64,000 bases of DNA from Streptacidiphilus sp. P02-A3a (GCF_014084105.1 NZ_CP048289.1:2117922-2181921), one strand, 5' to 3'; counted from the stretch's first letter, positions 1 to 9,065 are shown. Notes: a model not told the origin generated them from the sequence alone. Numbers and translations are program-made.

Positions 1-1
1 C

Positions 2-457
2 CTGGTCGACGCCTCGTACGCGAAGCAGGCCAGCACGGAGGAGACCGACCGGGGCTTCCAGTACGCGGTCCGGGAGAACTGGAACGCGTCCGACGGCACC
101 GCGGCCGACGTCTACCTGGTCCAGTTCGCCTCCGCGACCGGGGCGCAGAGCTTCGTCCTCGAATACCAGGGCGGATCCGGGAACGACGTCGGCGCCGCGG
201 ACAGCTACACCGTCCCCGGCGGCGGTGACGCCATGGCGTTCCAGCACAGCGCGCTCGACAGCAACGGAGACATCTTCACCGAGGGCTACGCCGTGGTCGG
301 CGACATCGCCATCGACCTCAGCTTCTGGACACCGGCCAAGGCCGACCGGGCGGCCGTCGCCGCGCTGGTCCGGAAGCAGTACGCCAGGCTGCTGGCGGAC
401 GCCACGGTGGCGGCCGCGCAGCGGGGCGCGCCCCCGCTGCCGACCCCGGACCGCTGA
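2..457 (+). CDS. C-terminal part of a probable secreted or lipoprotein-type hypothetical protein
   Basis: The reading frame is open from the first base of the window and stops at TGA 455-457, so only the C-terminal 151 residues are visible. The piece contains no recognisable catalytic motif. It has alternating short beta-type segments (YLVQFAS, SFVLEYQ, GDIAIDLSFW) and ends in an Ala-rich helix followed by a Pro-rich tail. That composition resembles actinomycete exported or lipoprotein-type proteins of unknown function, but the signal peptide that would show this lies outside the window. An internal ATG at 233 is in the same frame and would give a 74-residue protein; the open frame and coding-like composition upstream make a truncated larger gene more likely. 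Function unknown. Confidence 0.6.
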   Translation: MVDASYAKQASTEETDRGFQYAVRENWNASDGTAADVYLVQFASATGAQSFVLEYQGGSGNDVGAADSYTVPGGGDAMAFQHSALDSNGDIFTEGYAVVGDIAIDLSFWTPAKADRAAVAALVRKQYARLLADATVAAAQRGAPPLPTPDR

Positions 458-465
458 CGCCCCCG

Positions 466-481
466 CTGGTGGATCAACCAG
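466..481. promoter_or_regulatory. candidate operator upstream of the molybdoenzyme genes
   Basis: CTGGTGGATCAACCAG is a near-perfect palindrome about 100 bp upstream of the FAD-subunit start. A related copy, matching at 12 of 16 positions in the same orientation, lies at 4206-4221 upstream of the adjacent PucR-family regulator gene. Two similar sites in front of an enzyme operon and its neighbouring regulator suggest a shared operator. Binding by PucR is inference. Confidence 0.4.
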
Positions 482-577
482 TCCGCGGGGGAGCCGCTGG
501 TGTGCGGCACCACTCGTTCGGACCGACCCGCGTTGCTTCAATCGCCCTGGACGACTTTTCGAGGGCGATGGAGCGAC

Positions 578-1402
578 GTGGATCTGAACACGGTGGTGGA
601 GATGTGCGACGCTCGCCGTCGCGATACCTGGCGGCCGGGTGACGCCTGGCTGGGCGGCGGCACCTACCTGTTCTCGGAGCCGCAGCCGCACCTGCGCAGG
701 CTGATCGACCTCAGCCGGACGGGCTGGCAGCCGCTGACGGTGACGGCCGACGGAAGCCTGGAGATCGCCGCGACCTGCACCATCGCCGAGCTCTCCGGCT
801 TCCCGAAACCGGCGCACTGGGTCGCCGGGCCGCTGTTCACGCAGTGCTGCCGGGCCTTCCTCGCGTCCTGGAAGATCTGGAACATGGCCACCGTCGGCGG
901 CAACCTGTGCAACGGGCTGCCCGCGGGGCCGATGATCTCGCTGACCGCGGCGCTGGACGGGGTCTGCCTGCTGCGCTCCCAGAGCGGCGCGCTGCGCCGG
1001 GTCCCGGTCGCGGACTTCGTCGTCGGCGCCGGGGTCAAGGTACTCGAACCCGGTGAGCTGCTCCGCTCGGTCACCCTGCCGGCCCGCGCGCTCGGCAGGC
1101 GTACCGCGTTCCGGCAGGCCTCGCTCTACGGACTCGGCCGATCCGGGGCCCTGGTGATCGGCACGCTCGACCCGGCCGACGGGGCCCTGGCGATCACCGT
1201 CACCGCCTCGACCGTGCGGCCGATCCGGCTGCGCTTCCCGCTGCCGCCGAACGCGGAGGCCCTGCGGGAGGCGGTGGAGTACGCGATCGCACCGGAGGAG
1301 TACTACGACGACATCCACGGACTCCCGGCCTGGCGAAGGCACATGACCTTCCGCTTCGCCGAGGAGATCCGCCGGGAACTGACCGAGGGGAGCGGACGAT
1401 GA
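578..1402 (+). CDS. FAD-binding subunit of a xanthine-dehydrogenase-family molybdoenzyme
   Basis: The protein (274 aa) matches the medium FAD-binding subunits (CoxM/XdhB type) of molybdenum hydroxylases, which pass electrons from the 2Fe-2S clusters to FAD and then to NAD or another acceptor. It begins with a PCMH-type region containing WLGGGTYLF. TVGGNLCNGLPAGP is the conserved FAD pyrophosphate-binding loop, and the C-terminal CO dehydrogenase flavoprotein domain follows. GTG at 578 was chosen because it is preceded by GGAG and starts the protein just before the conserved fold; the frame extends upstream to 500 without adding conserved sequence. The stop overlaps the next start by 4 bp (ATGA), so the two subunits are translationally coupled. 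The substrate is not determined by sequence; the adjacent PucR-type regulator suggests a purine or related N-heterocycle. Confidence 0.85.
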   Translation: MDLNTVVEMCDARRRDTWRPGDAWLGGGTYLFSEPQPHLRRLIDLSRTGWQPLTVTADGSLEIAATCTIAELSGFPKPAHWVAGPLFTQCCRAFLASWKIWNMATVGGNLCNGLPAGPMISLTAALDGVCLLRSQSGALRRVPVADFVVGAGVKVLEPGELLRSVTLPARALGRRTAFRQASLYGLGRSGALVIGTLDPADGALAITVTASTVRPIRLRFPLPPNAEALREAVEYAIAPEEYYDDIHGLPAWRRHMTFRFAEEIRRELTEGSGR

Positions 1403-4161
1403 CCTTCGAGATCCGCGTCAACGACCAGGACTTCGACACCGAGCCCCGACCCGGGCAGTGCCTGCGCACCTACCTGCGCGACCGGGGCTGGTTCGGGGTG
1501 AAGAAGGGCTGCGACGCGGGCGACTGCGGCGCCTGCACGGTCCAGGTCGACGGGAAGCCGGTGCACAGCTGCGTCTACCCGGCCCGGCGCGCCGAGGGCC
1601 GCTCGGTGACCACGGTCGAGGGGCTGGCCAAGGACGGCGAGCTGCACCCGATGCAGCAGCGGTTCCTGGACGCCCAGGGCTTCCAGTGCGGCTTCTGCAC
1701 CGCCGGGTTCCTGATGACCACCTCGGCCCTCGACCAGGAGCAACTCACGGACCTGCCGCGGTCGTTGAAGGGAAACCTGTGCCGCTGCACCGGCTACCGG
1801 GCGATCGAGGACGCCATCCGCGGGGTCAGGCACACCGAACAGCCCGGCGCCGGGCGGGCCGTCGGCCGCAACCTGGGCGCCCCGGCCGGGCCGCAGGTGG
1901 TCACCGGCACCGCCCGCTACACCTTCGACGTCGAGGTCGAGGGGCTGCTGCAGATGAAGCTGCTGCGCTCGCCGCACCCGCACGCCCGGATCGTCTCGAT
2001 CGACACCTCGGCCGCGCTGCGGGTGCCCGGGGTGCACGCGGTGTTCACCCACCACGACGCGCCGGACAAGCTGTACTCCTCCGCCCGGCACGAGCACCCC
2101 ACCGAGGACCCGGACGACACCCGGGTGCTGGACGACGTGGTCCGCTTCGTCGGGCAGCGGGTGGCGGCCGTGGTGGCCGACAGCGAGGGCGCCGCCGAGG
2201 AGGGCTGCCGCCGGATCGTCGTCGAGTACCAGGAGCTCCCGCACGTCGTGGACCCGGAACTGGCCATGCTGCCCGGCGCGCCGGTGATTCACCCGAAGGG
2301 GCCCCAGTCGCGCATCTTCCGGGCCGAGGACAACGTCTGCGGCGAGGTGCACGGCGAACTGGGCAGCGTCGAACGGGGCTTCGCCGAGGCCGACGTCGTC
2401 TACGAGGAGACCTTCCGGACCCAGCGGGTGCAGCACGCGAGCCTGGAGACGCACGGCTGCGTCGCCTGGTTCGAGGTGAACGAGGAGACCGGCGCGGAAC
2501 GGATCGCGGTCCGCTCGTCCACGCAGGTGCCGTTCCTGACCCGGCGGGCCCTGTGCGCGCTGTACGACCTGCCGGAGGACCAGGTCAGGGTGGTCGCGGG
2601 CCGGGTCGGCGGCGGGTTCGGCGGCAAGCAGGAGATGCTGACCGAGGACATCGTGGTGCTGGCCGCGTTGAAGCTGCGCCGCCCGGTGAAGCTGGAGTTC
2701 ACCCGCGCCGAGCAGTTCTACGGCGCGACCACCCGCCACCCGTTCAAGGTCACGGTGAAGGTCGGCGCGCGGAGCGACGGCACCCTGACCGCGCTGCGGT
2801 TCCGGGTGGTCGCCAACACCGGCGCCTACGGCAACCACGGCCCGGCGGTGATGTTCCACAGCGTGGGCGAGTCGATGGGCGTGTACCGGGCGCCGAACAA
2901 GAAGGTCGACGCCTACTCCGTCTACACCAACTGCGTTCCCGCCGGGGCGTTCCGCGGCTACGGGCTGGGCCAGGTGACCTTCGCCCTGGAGTCGGCGATG
3001 GACGAGCTGGCCCGGCGCCTCGGCATCGATCCGCTGGTCCTGCGCGAGAAGAACGTGATCGGCCCGGGCGAGCGGATGGAGGGCCCCTGCGGCGAGGAGG
3101 AGGACCTGCACATCGCCAGCTACGGCCTCGACCAGTGCCTCCAGGTGGTGCGCGACGCCCTCGCCGACGACCGCAGTGCCGAACAGGCGCCCGCGGGCTG
3201 GCTGGTCGGCCAGGGCTTCGCCATGTCCGCGATCGCCACCGGACCGCCCGGCGGCCACTTCGCCGACGCGACGGTGAAGCTGCTGGAGGACGGCACGTAC
3301 GACATCGCCGTCGGCACGGCGGAGTTCGGCAACGGCACCACCACCGTGCACAAGCAGATCACCGCCGGGGCGCTCGGCACCACCGTGGACCGGATCGCGA
3401 TCCGGCAGTCCGACACCGATGTGGTCCGGCACGACACCGGCGCCTTCGGCTCGGCCGGGACGGTGGTCGCCGGCAAGGCGGTGATGAAGGCCGCCAACGC
3501 GCTCGCCGAGCAGATCCTCTCGTTCACCGCCGAGTACGCCCGCACCCCGCGCGGCCTGCTGCGGCTCACCGCCGACGCGGTCGAGTGCGACGGGCGGCCG
3601 GTGTCCCTCAAGGAGGTCTTCGAGGCCGCGCGGGACCGGGCGGTCGACCTCACCGCCGACGGCCACTGGGGCGGCTCCCCGCGTTCGGTGGCCTTCAACT
3701 CGCAGTGGTTCCGGCTGGCGGTCGACCCCGACAGCGGCGAGATCAGGATCCTGCGCAGCGTCCACGGGGCCGACGCCGGAAAGGTGATGAACCCCATGCA
3801 GTGCCGCGGCCAGGTCGAGGGCGGCGTCGCCCAGGCCCTCGGCGCGACCCTCTTCGAACAGGTCCTGGTGGACGAACGCGGCGCGGTCACCACCGCCGCC
3901 TTCCGGCGCTACCGGCTGCCGGCCTACGCCGACGTGCCGCGCACCGAGGTCCACTTCACCGAGACCTCGGACTCCATCGGGCCGCTCGGCGCCAAGTCGA
4001 TGAGCGAGAGCCCGTTCAACCCGGTCCCGCCCGCCTTCGCCAACGCCCTGCGCGACGCCACCGGAGTCCGCTTCACCGAGGCCCCCTTCCTCCGCGACCA
4101 GGTCTGGCAGGCGATCAGCGAGCACCGCGCGCGGACCCGTCCCGGCCCGAACCCTGTGTGA
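1399..4161 (+). CDS. fused 2Fe-2S and molybdopterin-binding subunit, xanthine dehydrogenase family
   Basis: A 920-residue polypeptide. Residues 1-80 are a plant-type ferredoxin domain with its Cys cluster (KKGCDAGDCGACTVQ and a later Cys). Residues about 85-140 are the second, all-helical [2Fe-2S] domain (FQCGFCTAGF and NLCRCTGYRA). From about residue 155 the molybdopterin domains follow: ARYTFDVEVEG and SPHPHARI at the start, GRVGGGFGGKQ as the cofactor loop, AGAFRGYGLGQ, and GAKSMSESP near the end, which carries the Glu expected at the active site. In many bacteria the Fe-S and Mo parts are separate genes; here they are one chain while FAD is separate. The enzyme hydroxylates N-heterocycles or aldehydes in the cytoplasm with molybdenum cofactor. 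Substrate uncertain; a purine is favoured by the neighbouring PucR-like regulator. Confidence 0.88.
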   Translation: MTFEIRVNDQDFDTEPRPGQCLRTYLRDRGWFGVKKGCDAGDCGACTVQVDGKPVHSCVYPARRAEGRSVTTVEGLAKDGELHPMQQRFLDAQGFQCGFCTAGFLMTTSALDQEQLTDLPRSLKGNLCRCTGYRAIEDAIRGVRHTEQPGAGRAVGRNLGAPAGPQVVTGTARYTFDVEVEGLLQMKLLRSPHPHARIVSIDTSAALRVPGVHAVFTHHDAPDKLYSSARHEHPTEDPDDTRVLDDVVRFVGQRVAAVVADSEGAAEEGCRRIVVEYQELPHVVDPELAMLPGAPVIHPKGPQSRIFRAEDNVCGEVHGELGSVERGFAEADVVYEETFRTQRVQHASLETHGCVAWFEVNEETGAERIAVRSSTQVPFLTRRALCALYDLPEDQVRVVAGRVGGGFGGKQEMLTEDIVVLAALKLRRPVKLEFTRAEQFYGATTRHPFKVTVKVGARSDGTLTALRFRVVANTGAYGNHGPAVMFHSVGESMGVYRAPNKKVDAYSVYTNCVPAGAFRGYGLGQVTFALESAMDELARRLGIDPLVLREKNVIGPGERMEGPCGEEEDLHIASYGLDQCLQVVRDALADDRSAEQAPAGWLVGQGFAMSAIATGPPGGHFADATVKLLEDGTYDIAVGTAEFGNGTTTVHKQITAGALGTTVDRIAIRQSDTDVVRHDTGAFGSAGTVVAGKAVMKAANALAEQILSFTAEYARTPRGLLRLTADAVECDGRPVSLKEVFEAARDRAVDLTADGHWGGSPRSVAFNSQWFRLAVDPDSGEIRILRSVHGADAGKVMNPMQCRGQVEGGVAQALGATLFEQVLVDERGAVTTAAFRRYRLPAYADVPRTEVHFTETSDSIGPLGAKSMSESPFNPVPPAFANALRDATGVRFTEAPFLRDQVWQAISEHRARTRPGPNPV

Positions 4162-4205
4162 ACGTCCAAAGCGAACCGCCCCCCTCCTCTCTCCGGCCCG
4201 ATTGA

Positions 4206-4221
4206 CTGGCTGATCAAACAA
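4206..4221. promoter_or_regulatory. candidate operator upstream of the PucR-type regulator gene
   Basis: CTGGCTGATCAAACAA lies about 100 bp upstream of the regulator's ATG and shares the CTGGnnGATCAAnCA pattern with 466-481 upstream of the molybdoenzyme operon. It may be an autoregulatory site; no binding evidence exists. Confidence 0.35.
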
Positions 4222-4322
4222 GAGGCGTTTACGCCGTCTGAGCTCGCATCTACGATGCGGGGACGTACCTTGCCCTCGCTTATGCGGTCGGATGTCGTGG
4301 TACGGAGTGCAAGGAGCGAGAC

Positions 4323-5813
4323 ATGATCGTCGGAGACCTGCTGCGACTGGAGGACCTGCATCTCGGCCTGGCCTGGGGCACGGCCGACCTGCTGGAGCGT
4401 CCGGTGAGCGGGGTGACCTCGACCGACCTGCAGGACCCGGCCCGTTACCTCCAGCCCGGCGAGCTGGTGCTCAGCGGCCTGGTCTGGTGGAAGCCGGAGT
4501 CCGGGGCGGAACGCGAGCCGGACGCCGCGCTGCGCTTCGCCACCTCGCTGCGCAGCGCGCGGGTCGCCGCGCTGCTGGCGGGGGAGGGCACCCACGGGCG
4601 GGTGCCGCCGAGCCTGGTGGACGCCTGCCGGACGCACGGCATCCCGCTGATCTCGATCCCGGCCGGGACCAGTTTCCGCGCCGTCACCGACCGGATCTAC
4701 CTGCGGCTGTGGGGCGAGCTCAGCACCGGCTCGGCGCGCGCCGGGGCGCTGCCGGAGGCCGTCCGGCAGGAACTGGCGGCGCTGCTGGACACCGGCGCGC
4801 CGCTGGACCGGGTACTCGCGCTGGCCGTCGCCCGGCTCGGCCTGCCCCCCTGCGCGATCGTCTCCGCCACCGGCCGCCCGGTCGCCGGCTCGGCGGCGGC
4901 CGGGGACGGCGGGGCGCGGCCACCCGCCGCCGAGGGCGGGGTGCCGGTCGGGCCGCCGGAGGCCTCGCCGTTCGCCGGGTGGCGGCTGACCGGGGCGACG
5001 ACCGCCGCCGCCCGGGCGCTCGCGGACCTGCTCGCGCCCCGCGCCCTCGCCGCCCGCTCCGAGGACAGCGCCCGCCGCCGCGCCGCCGCCGACCTGTTCG
5101 ACCTGCTCGCCGCGCCCGGCACCGCCGACCACGGCGACGTCGTGCACGCTCTCGGCGGCTGCTCGCTGCCCGCCGAGGCGCCGCTGACCACGCTGTCCGC
5201 CAGGATCGAGCGGGCCCCGGCCGGGTGGGCGGTGGAGGCGCTGACCGAGCTGCTGCGGCTGGCCGGGGCCCGCTTCGCGGTCGGCAGCGACGAACGCGGC
5301 GAGGCCGCCGCCGTGGTCGCGGGCCAGGTCGGCGACCTGCGCCCGCTGCTGCCCGCACTCCAGGCCCTGCTCGGCCCCGGCCGGCAGCTGCGGATCGGCG
5401 TCGGCCCGGCCGCCGCCGCGACCGCCGCCGGGCTGCGCGGCTCGCTGGTCGGCGCCCGCTACGCGCTGGCCTCGGCCGCCCCGTACGCCGACGCGGCCCG
5501 GCTGGACTCGCTCGCCTCGCTGCTCGCGGGCATCCCGGCGGAGGTCACCGCCGCGTTCCACGAGCGGCTGCTCGGACGGCTGGTCTCCAACGACCGGGAG
5601 AACGGCGTGTCGCTGGTGGACACCCTGGCCGCCTTCCTGGCGCACGACGGCTCCTGGGCCCGCACCGCGAAGGCGCTGCACGTCCACGTGAACACGGTCC
5701 ACTACCGGGTCCGCCGGATCGAGGAGCTGACCGGCCGCAGCCTGGTCCGCCTGGCCGACCAGGCCGACCTGCGCACCGCCCTGCTGTGCGCGCCACGCGG
5801 CGGCGCGGCCTGA
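4323..5813 (+). CDS. PucR-family transcriptional regulator
   Basis: A 496-residue cytoplasmic regulator. Residues 1-125 match the PucR N-terminal domain (VGDLLRLEDLHLGLAWG, then GELVLSGLVWW and IPLISIPAGTSFRAVTDRIY). The middle is a GGDEF-like, Ala-rich sensory region. Residues about 430-490 form the PucR-type C-terminal helix-turn-helix (TLAAFLAHDGSWARTAKALHVHVNTVHYRVRRIEELTGRSL). PucR proteins control purine or allantoin catabolism in several bacteria. Here the gene follows the molybdenum hydroxylase operon after about 160 bp and is preceded by a GGAG-containing ribosome site (ggagcgagacATG). It is the obvious candidate regulator of that operon, though this pairing is inferred from position and from the shared upstream motif. 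Confidence 0.85.
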   Translation: MIVGDLLRLEDLHLGLAWGTADLLERPVSGVTSTDLQDPARYLQPGELVLSGLVWWKPESGAEREPDAALRFATSLRSARVAALLAGEGTHGRVPPSLVDACRTHGIPLISIPAGTSFRAVTDRIYLRLWGELSTGSARAGALPEAVRQELAALLDTGAPLDRVLALAVARLGLPPCAIVSATGRPVAGSAAAGDGGARPPAAEGGVPVGPPEASPFAGWRLTGATTAAARALADLLAPRALAARSEDSARRRAAADLFDLLAAPGTADHGDVVHALGGCSLPAEAPLTTLSARIERAPAGWAVEALTELLRLAGARFAVGSDERGEAAAVVAGQVGDLRPLLPALQALLGPGRQLRIGVGPAAAATAAGLRGSLVGARYALASAAPYADAARLDSLASLLAGIPAEVTAAFHERLLGRLVSNDRENGVSLVDTLAAFLAHDGSWARTAKALHVHVNTVHYRVRRIEELTGRSLVRLADQADLRTALLCAPRGGAA

Positions 5814-5849
5814 GCGCGGTCGGAGCGCTGCCGGAGCCGGTTGCCGGGG

Positions 5850-6269
5850 TCACCCGACGGCGAGCGAGACCTCGGTGGCCTTGATCAGCGCCACCACCGG
5901 CGTCCCGGCGGTCAGTCCCAGGTCGGTGACGGCGTCCCTGGTGATCGCGGCGGTCAGCTCGCCGCCCGCGATGGCGACCTTCACCGTCGCCATCGCGCCG
6001 CCGGTGGCCACCGTCTCGACCGTGCCCGCGATCCGGTTCCTGATGCTCAGCTTGTCGACCGCGCCGGTGGCCAGCGACACGTCGGTGGACTTGACCATGG
6101 CCCGCACCGCGCTGCCCTCGGCCAGCCGCAGCTCCTGGACGGCCTCCAGGGTCACCGCCGAGGTGATGTCCTGACCGCCCGCCAACCGGGTCCGCACCGT
6201 GGCCATCACCTCGCCGGTGGTGACCGAGGTGACGGTACCGGGGAACTGGTTGCGGATGCTCAGGCTCAT
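5850..6269 (-). CDS. molybdenum-pterin-binding protein with two TOBE/Mop domains
   Basis: 139 residues made of two tandem Mop/TOBE domains: residues 1-68 (SLSIRNQFPGTV ... VKSTDVSLATG) and 69-139 (KLSIRNRIAGTV ... IKATEVSLAVG). The two halves are clearly internal repeats. Such small molbindins bind molybdate or tungstate in the cytoplasm as higher oligomers, acting as storage or sensors. ATG at 6269 is preceded by GAGGTGG. It is transcribed toward the PucR gene and lies next to the molybdoenzyme genes, which fits a role in metal supply for that enzyme. No DNA-binding domain is present, so it is not a full ModE regulator. Confidence 0.88.
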   Translation of the reverse strand: MSLSIRNQFPGTVTSVTTGEVMATVRTRLAGGQDITSAVTLEAVQELRLAEGSAVRAMVKSTDVSLATGAVDKLSIRNRIAGTVETVATGGAMATVKVAIAGGELTAAITRDAVTDLGLTAGTPVVALIKATEVSLAVG

Positions 6270-6403
6270 GGGGTGTCCACCTCGGGTGATCGGAGTTCGG
6301 GCGTCCGGAACTCCGGCGTCCGGTCGAACTCTCCTCCTCCCGGCCACCGTTCCCCGGGCGCCCCGCCGGTCCGGTCCGCCGCACGGCGGACCGGACCGGC
6401 CGC

Positions 6404-7282
6404 TCAGCCCGCGACCTGCCGCAGCGACCCGCGCCGCGCCTCCGGCGTGGCCAGGCACTCCACCTTCGCCGCGGTGTCCGTGCCCGGTGCCGGGTTGTGC
6501 AGCACGATGGTCAGGTCCGGACGCTCCGGCATCTTCAACTGCGTGCTCTCGAAGTGCAGTTCACCGACCACCGGATGGATGACGGTCTTGGTCCGCTGCC
6601 CCGGCGAGCGCACGTCCCCCCGCGCCCACAGCTCCGCGAACAGCGGGCTGACCTCGGCCAGGTCGGCCACGATCGCCCGGAAGCCCTCGTCCTGCGGGTA
6701 CTCGGCGGCGCAGGCCCGGTACTCGGCCACGACGATCGCCGCGTCCTCCTCCCAGCCCCGGTGCCGACCCCGGTAGACCGGGTTGGTGAAGTAGCTGAAC
6801 AGGCAGTTGCGGCACTGGTCGTTGAAGTCGAAGATCGCCGCACTGGCGTCGTTGAAGACGATGTTGTTCCAGTAGCGGTCGATGATGTTGGCCGGGAACG
6901 GCATCCAGGAGTCGATGATCCGGGTGAGCCCGGCCGACACCGGGATCTGCTCGGCGGAGGCCCGCGCCAGCGGCGGGTTCAGCCCGGCCAGGACGTACAG
7001 GTGGCGCCGCTCGGCGTCGCCCAGCCGCAGCACCCGCGACACCGAGTCCAGCACCTGCCCGGAGACGGTGATGTCCCGCCCCTGCTCCAGCCACTGGTAC
7101 CAGGACACGCCCACCCCGGCCAGCACCGCGACCTCCTCCCGGCGCAGCCCGGGGGTGCGGCGGCGGGCGCCGCCGTCCGGCAGCCCGGCGTCGGCGGGGC
7201 TGACCCGCGCCCGGCGGATCATCAGGAACTCACGCAGATCCGCCCGACGGCGAGCGTCGGCGGTCTTCGGTGTCCACTCCAC
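6404..7282 (-). CDS. MmyB-like XRE-family transcriptional regulator
   Basis: 292 residues. The N-terminal helix-turn-helix is of the Streptomyces MmyB type (RRRTPGLRREEVAVLAGVGVSWYQWLEQGRD, residues about 35-70). It is followed by the ligand-binding MmyB domain with the characteristic NIIDRYWNNIVFND and HPVVGELHFES segments. GTG at 7282 is preceded by GGGGAG; the frame continues upstream through the divergent transporter's control region and gene without a domain, so a longer start is unlikely. It is divergent from an MFS exporter with an 82-bp gap, the usual layout of a repressor next to its target. Regulation of the exporter is inferred, not shown. Confidence 0.87.
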   Translation of the reverse strand: MEWTPKTADARRRADLREFLMIRRARVSPADAGLPDGGARRRTPGLRREEVAVLAGVGVSWYQWLEQGRDITVSGQVLDSVSRVLRLGDAERRHLYVLAGLNPPLARASAEQIPVSAGLTRIIDSWMPFPANIIDRYWNNIVFNDASAAIFDFNDQCRNCLFSYFTNPVYRGRHRGWEEDAAIVVAEYRACAAEYPQDEGFRAIVADLAEVSPLFAELWARGDVRSPGQRTKTVIHPVVGELHFESTQLKMPERPDLTIVLHNPAPGTDTAAKVECLATPEARRGSLRQVAG

Positions 7283-7364
7283 AGGGCTCCCCTTACCTGG
7301 TGGTTGTGCCAACAGGATAAGCACACTCTCTCCAGAGCCCGGCAGATCGCCGAAGCATGGACGC

Positions 7365-8858
7365 ATGACCACAGACACCGGCCTGACCACCGCCACCGAG
7401 CCGAGGGCCACCGCCGACCCGGCGACCGCGCCCGCGGCCGTCCCCGATCCATCGGCGCGCCTCTCCGTCCGGGCCCGCCTGGTCCTCTTCCTGCTCTGCG
7501 CCGCCCAGTTCGCGGTGGCGCTGGACTTCTCCATCCTCAACATCGCGCTGCCCACCCTCGGCCACGACCTGCACCTGGCGCAGGCGAACCTGCAGTGGGG
7601 GATGACCGCCTTCGCCCTCCCGTCCGGCGGCTTCCTGCTGCTCTTCGGCCGGATCGCCGACCAGATCGGACGGCGGCGGGTGTTCGTCGTCGGACTGGCG
7701 CTGTTCACCGCGGCCTCGGTACTGGCCACCCTCGCCTGGTCACCGGAGTCGTTCCTGGCCGCCCGGGCGCTGCAGGGGCTGGGCGCGGCGGCGATCGTCC
7801 CGTCCGGGATGGCGCTGCTGACCACCACCTTCCACGAGGGCCCGCAGCGGGACCGGGCGATGGGCGTCATGGGCAGCCTGATGGCGCTCGGCTTCACCTT
7901 CGGCATGGTCCTCGGCGGCGTGCTCACGCAGACCCTGACCTGGCGCTCCACCATGGGCCTGAACGTGGTCATGGGCGCGCTGGTGCTGGTCGGCGCCCCG
8001 CTGCTGCTCACCGAGAGCCGCAACGAACGCCGCGTCGGTTTCGACGTCCCGGGTGCGATCGCGGTCACCGGCGGCCTGCTGGCGCTGATCTACGGCCTGT
8101 CCACCGCCGCCCAGTCGGGCTTCGGCAAGGGCACCGTCATCGGCGCGCTGGTCGCGGCGGCGCTGCTGCTGGCGTCCTTCGTGGTGATCGAGTCGCGGAC
8201 GGCGGAGCCGCTGGTGTCGCTGCGCATCCTGCGCCGCCCGAGCGTGGCCTTCGGCAACCTGGGCGGGCTGACCACCTTCGCCATGATGACCGCCGTGATC
8301 TTCCTGGGGACCCTCTACCTCCAGCAGGTCAACGGCCTGTCCCCGATGGTCACCGGCCTGGTCTTCGGCGTCATGGGCGTGGTCTGCGCGGTGAGCGGCA
8401 ACATCGCCCCCCGGGTGGTGGCCCGGATCGGCTCCGCCCGCACCATGGTCGTCGGACTGCTGGTGCAGGGACTGCTGACCACCCTGCTGCTCCTGGTGGG
8501 CCGGGGCAGCACCGGTACCTGGGTGTTCATGCTGGCCGGCTCGGCGGCGGCGTTCTTCCACCTGTGGGCGATCGTCTCCTACGGCGTCACCGCGACCTCG
8601 GGCCTGCCCGACGAGGAGCAGGGCGTGGCGACCGGCCTGGTCACCACCACCCAGCAGATCGGAATGACCGTCGGCATCCCGCTGCTCAGCGCCGTCGCCT
8701 CGGCCCGCAGCGACGCGCTCCGCTCGGCCGGACACTCGCTGGCCACCGCCACCCTCGGCGGCGTCCGGCTCGGCCTCGGCGCCGACGCCGCCCTGGTGGT
8801 CCTGCTCGCCCTGACCGTGGCCGTGGGGCTGCGCCCCCGCAAGCACCCCACCGCCTGA
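7365..8858 (+). CDS. MFS drug-exporter-type transporter (EmrB/QacA group)
   Basis: 497 residues with about 14 hydrophobic segments, the DHA2-type arrangement. After a 40-residue hydrophilic N-terminus the first helix carries VLFLLCAAQFAVALDFSILNIALPTL. Motif A is at LLFGRIADQIGRRRVFVVG and motif C-like glycine-rich sequence follows (GFTFGMVLGGVLTQ). It is expected to export drugs or small metabolites across the plasma membrane with proton antiport. ATG at 7365 was chosen because the topology starts soon after it and because a related truncated copy at 13984 begins identically with MTTDT. The promoter gap shared with the MmyB-like regulator holds TTGTGCCAACAGG, a candidate operator region. Confidence 0.88.
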   Translation: MTTDTGLTTATEPRATADPATAPAAVPDPSARLSVRARLVLFLLCAAQFAVALDFSILNIALPTLGHDLHLAQANLQWGMTAFALPSGGFLLLFGRIADQIGRRRVFVVGLALFTAASVLATLAWSPESFLAARALQGLGAAAIVPSGMALLTTTFHEGPQRDRAMGVMGSLMALGFTFGMVLGGVLTQTLTWRSTMGLNVVMGALVLVGAPLLLTESRNERRVGFDVPGAIAVTGGLLALIYGLSTAAQSGFGKGTVIGALVAAALLLASFVVIESRTAEPLVSLRILRRPSVAFGNLGGLTTFAMMTAVIFLGTLYLQQVNGLSPMVTGLVFGVMGVVCAVSGNIAPRVVARIGSARTMVVGLLVQGLLTTLLLLVGRGSTGTWVFMLAGSAAAFFHLWAIVSYGVTATSGLPDEEQGVATGLVTTTQQIGMTVGIPLLSAVASARSDALRSAGHSLATATLGGVRLGLGADAALVVLLALTVAVGLRPRKHPTA

Positions 8859-9008
8859 CCCCGCCTCCGGTGGTGCGCGCCGCAGGCCTTCCCGCCTCGG
8901 CCAGACGAGCCCCGGCACCTTCCTCGCGCAGACGGCTCCCGCTCTGATCGCCCAACTCCGCACCGACGGAACTACGCTGTCCAATGACTCCGATCCCGCC
9001 AATATGTC

Positions 9009-9048
9009 AGAGCCCCCCAGGAGCCAGCGAACGGCTTTGGGGGGCTCT
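9009..9048. terminator. bidirectional rho-independent-type hairpin
   Basis: AGAGCCCCCC (9009-9018) pairs perfectly with GGGGGGCTCT (9039-9048) around a 20-nt loop. It sits between the MFS gene and the convergent DUF397 gene and could end transcription from both. No strong U-tract follows on the plus strand, which is common in actinomycetes. Confidence 0.7.
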
Positions 9049-9065
9049 GCGCGTATTGACCGGGT

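Noticed and set aside
1303-4221. Very long minus-strand open frame opposite the molybdoenzyme gene
   Set aside because: It is the shadow of the real plus-strand gene: composition is Gly/Val/Arg/His-rich with no domain, whereas the plus strand has clear Fe-S and Mo motifs.
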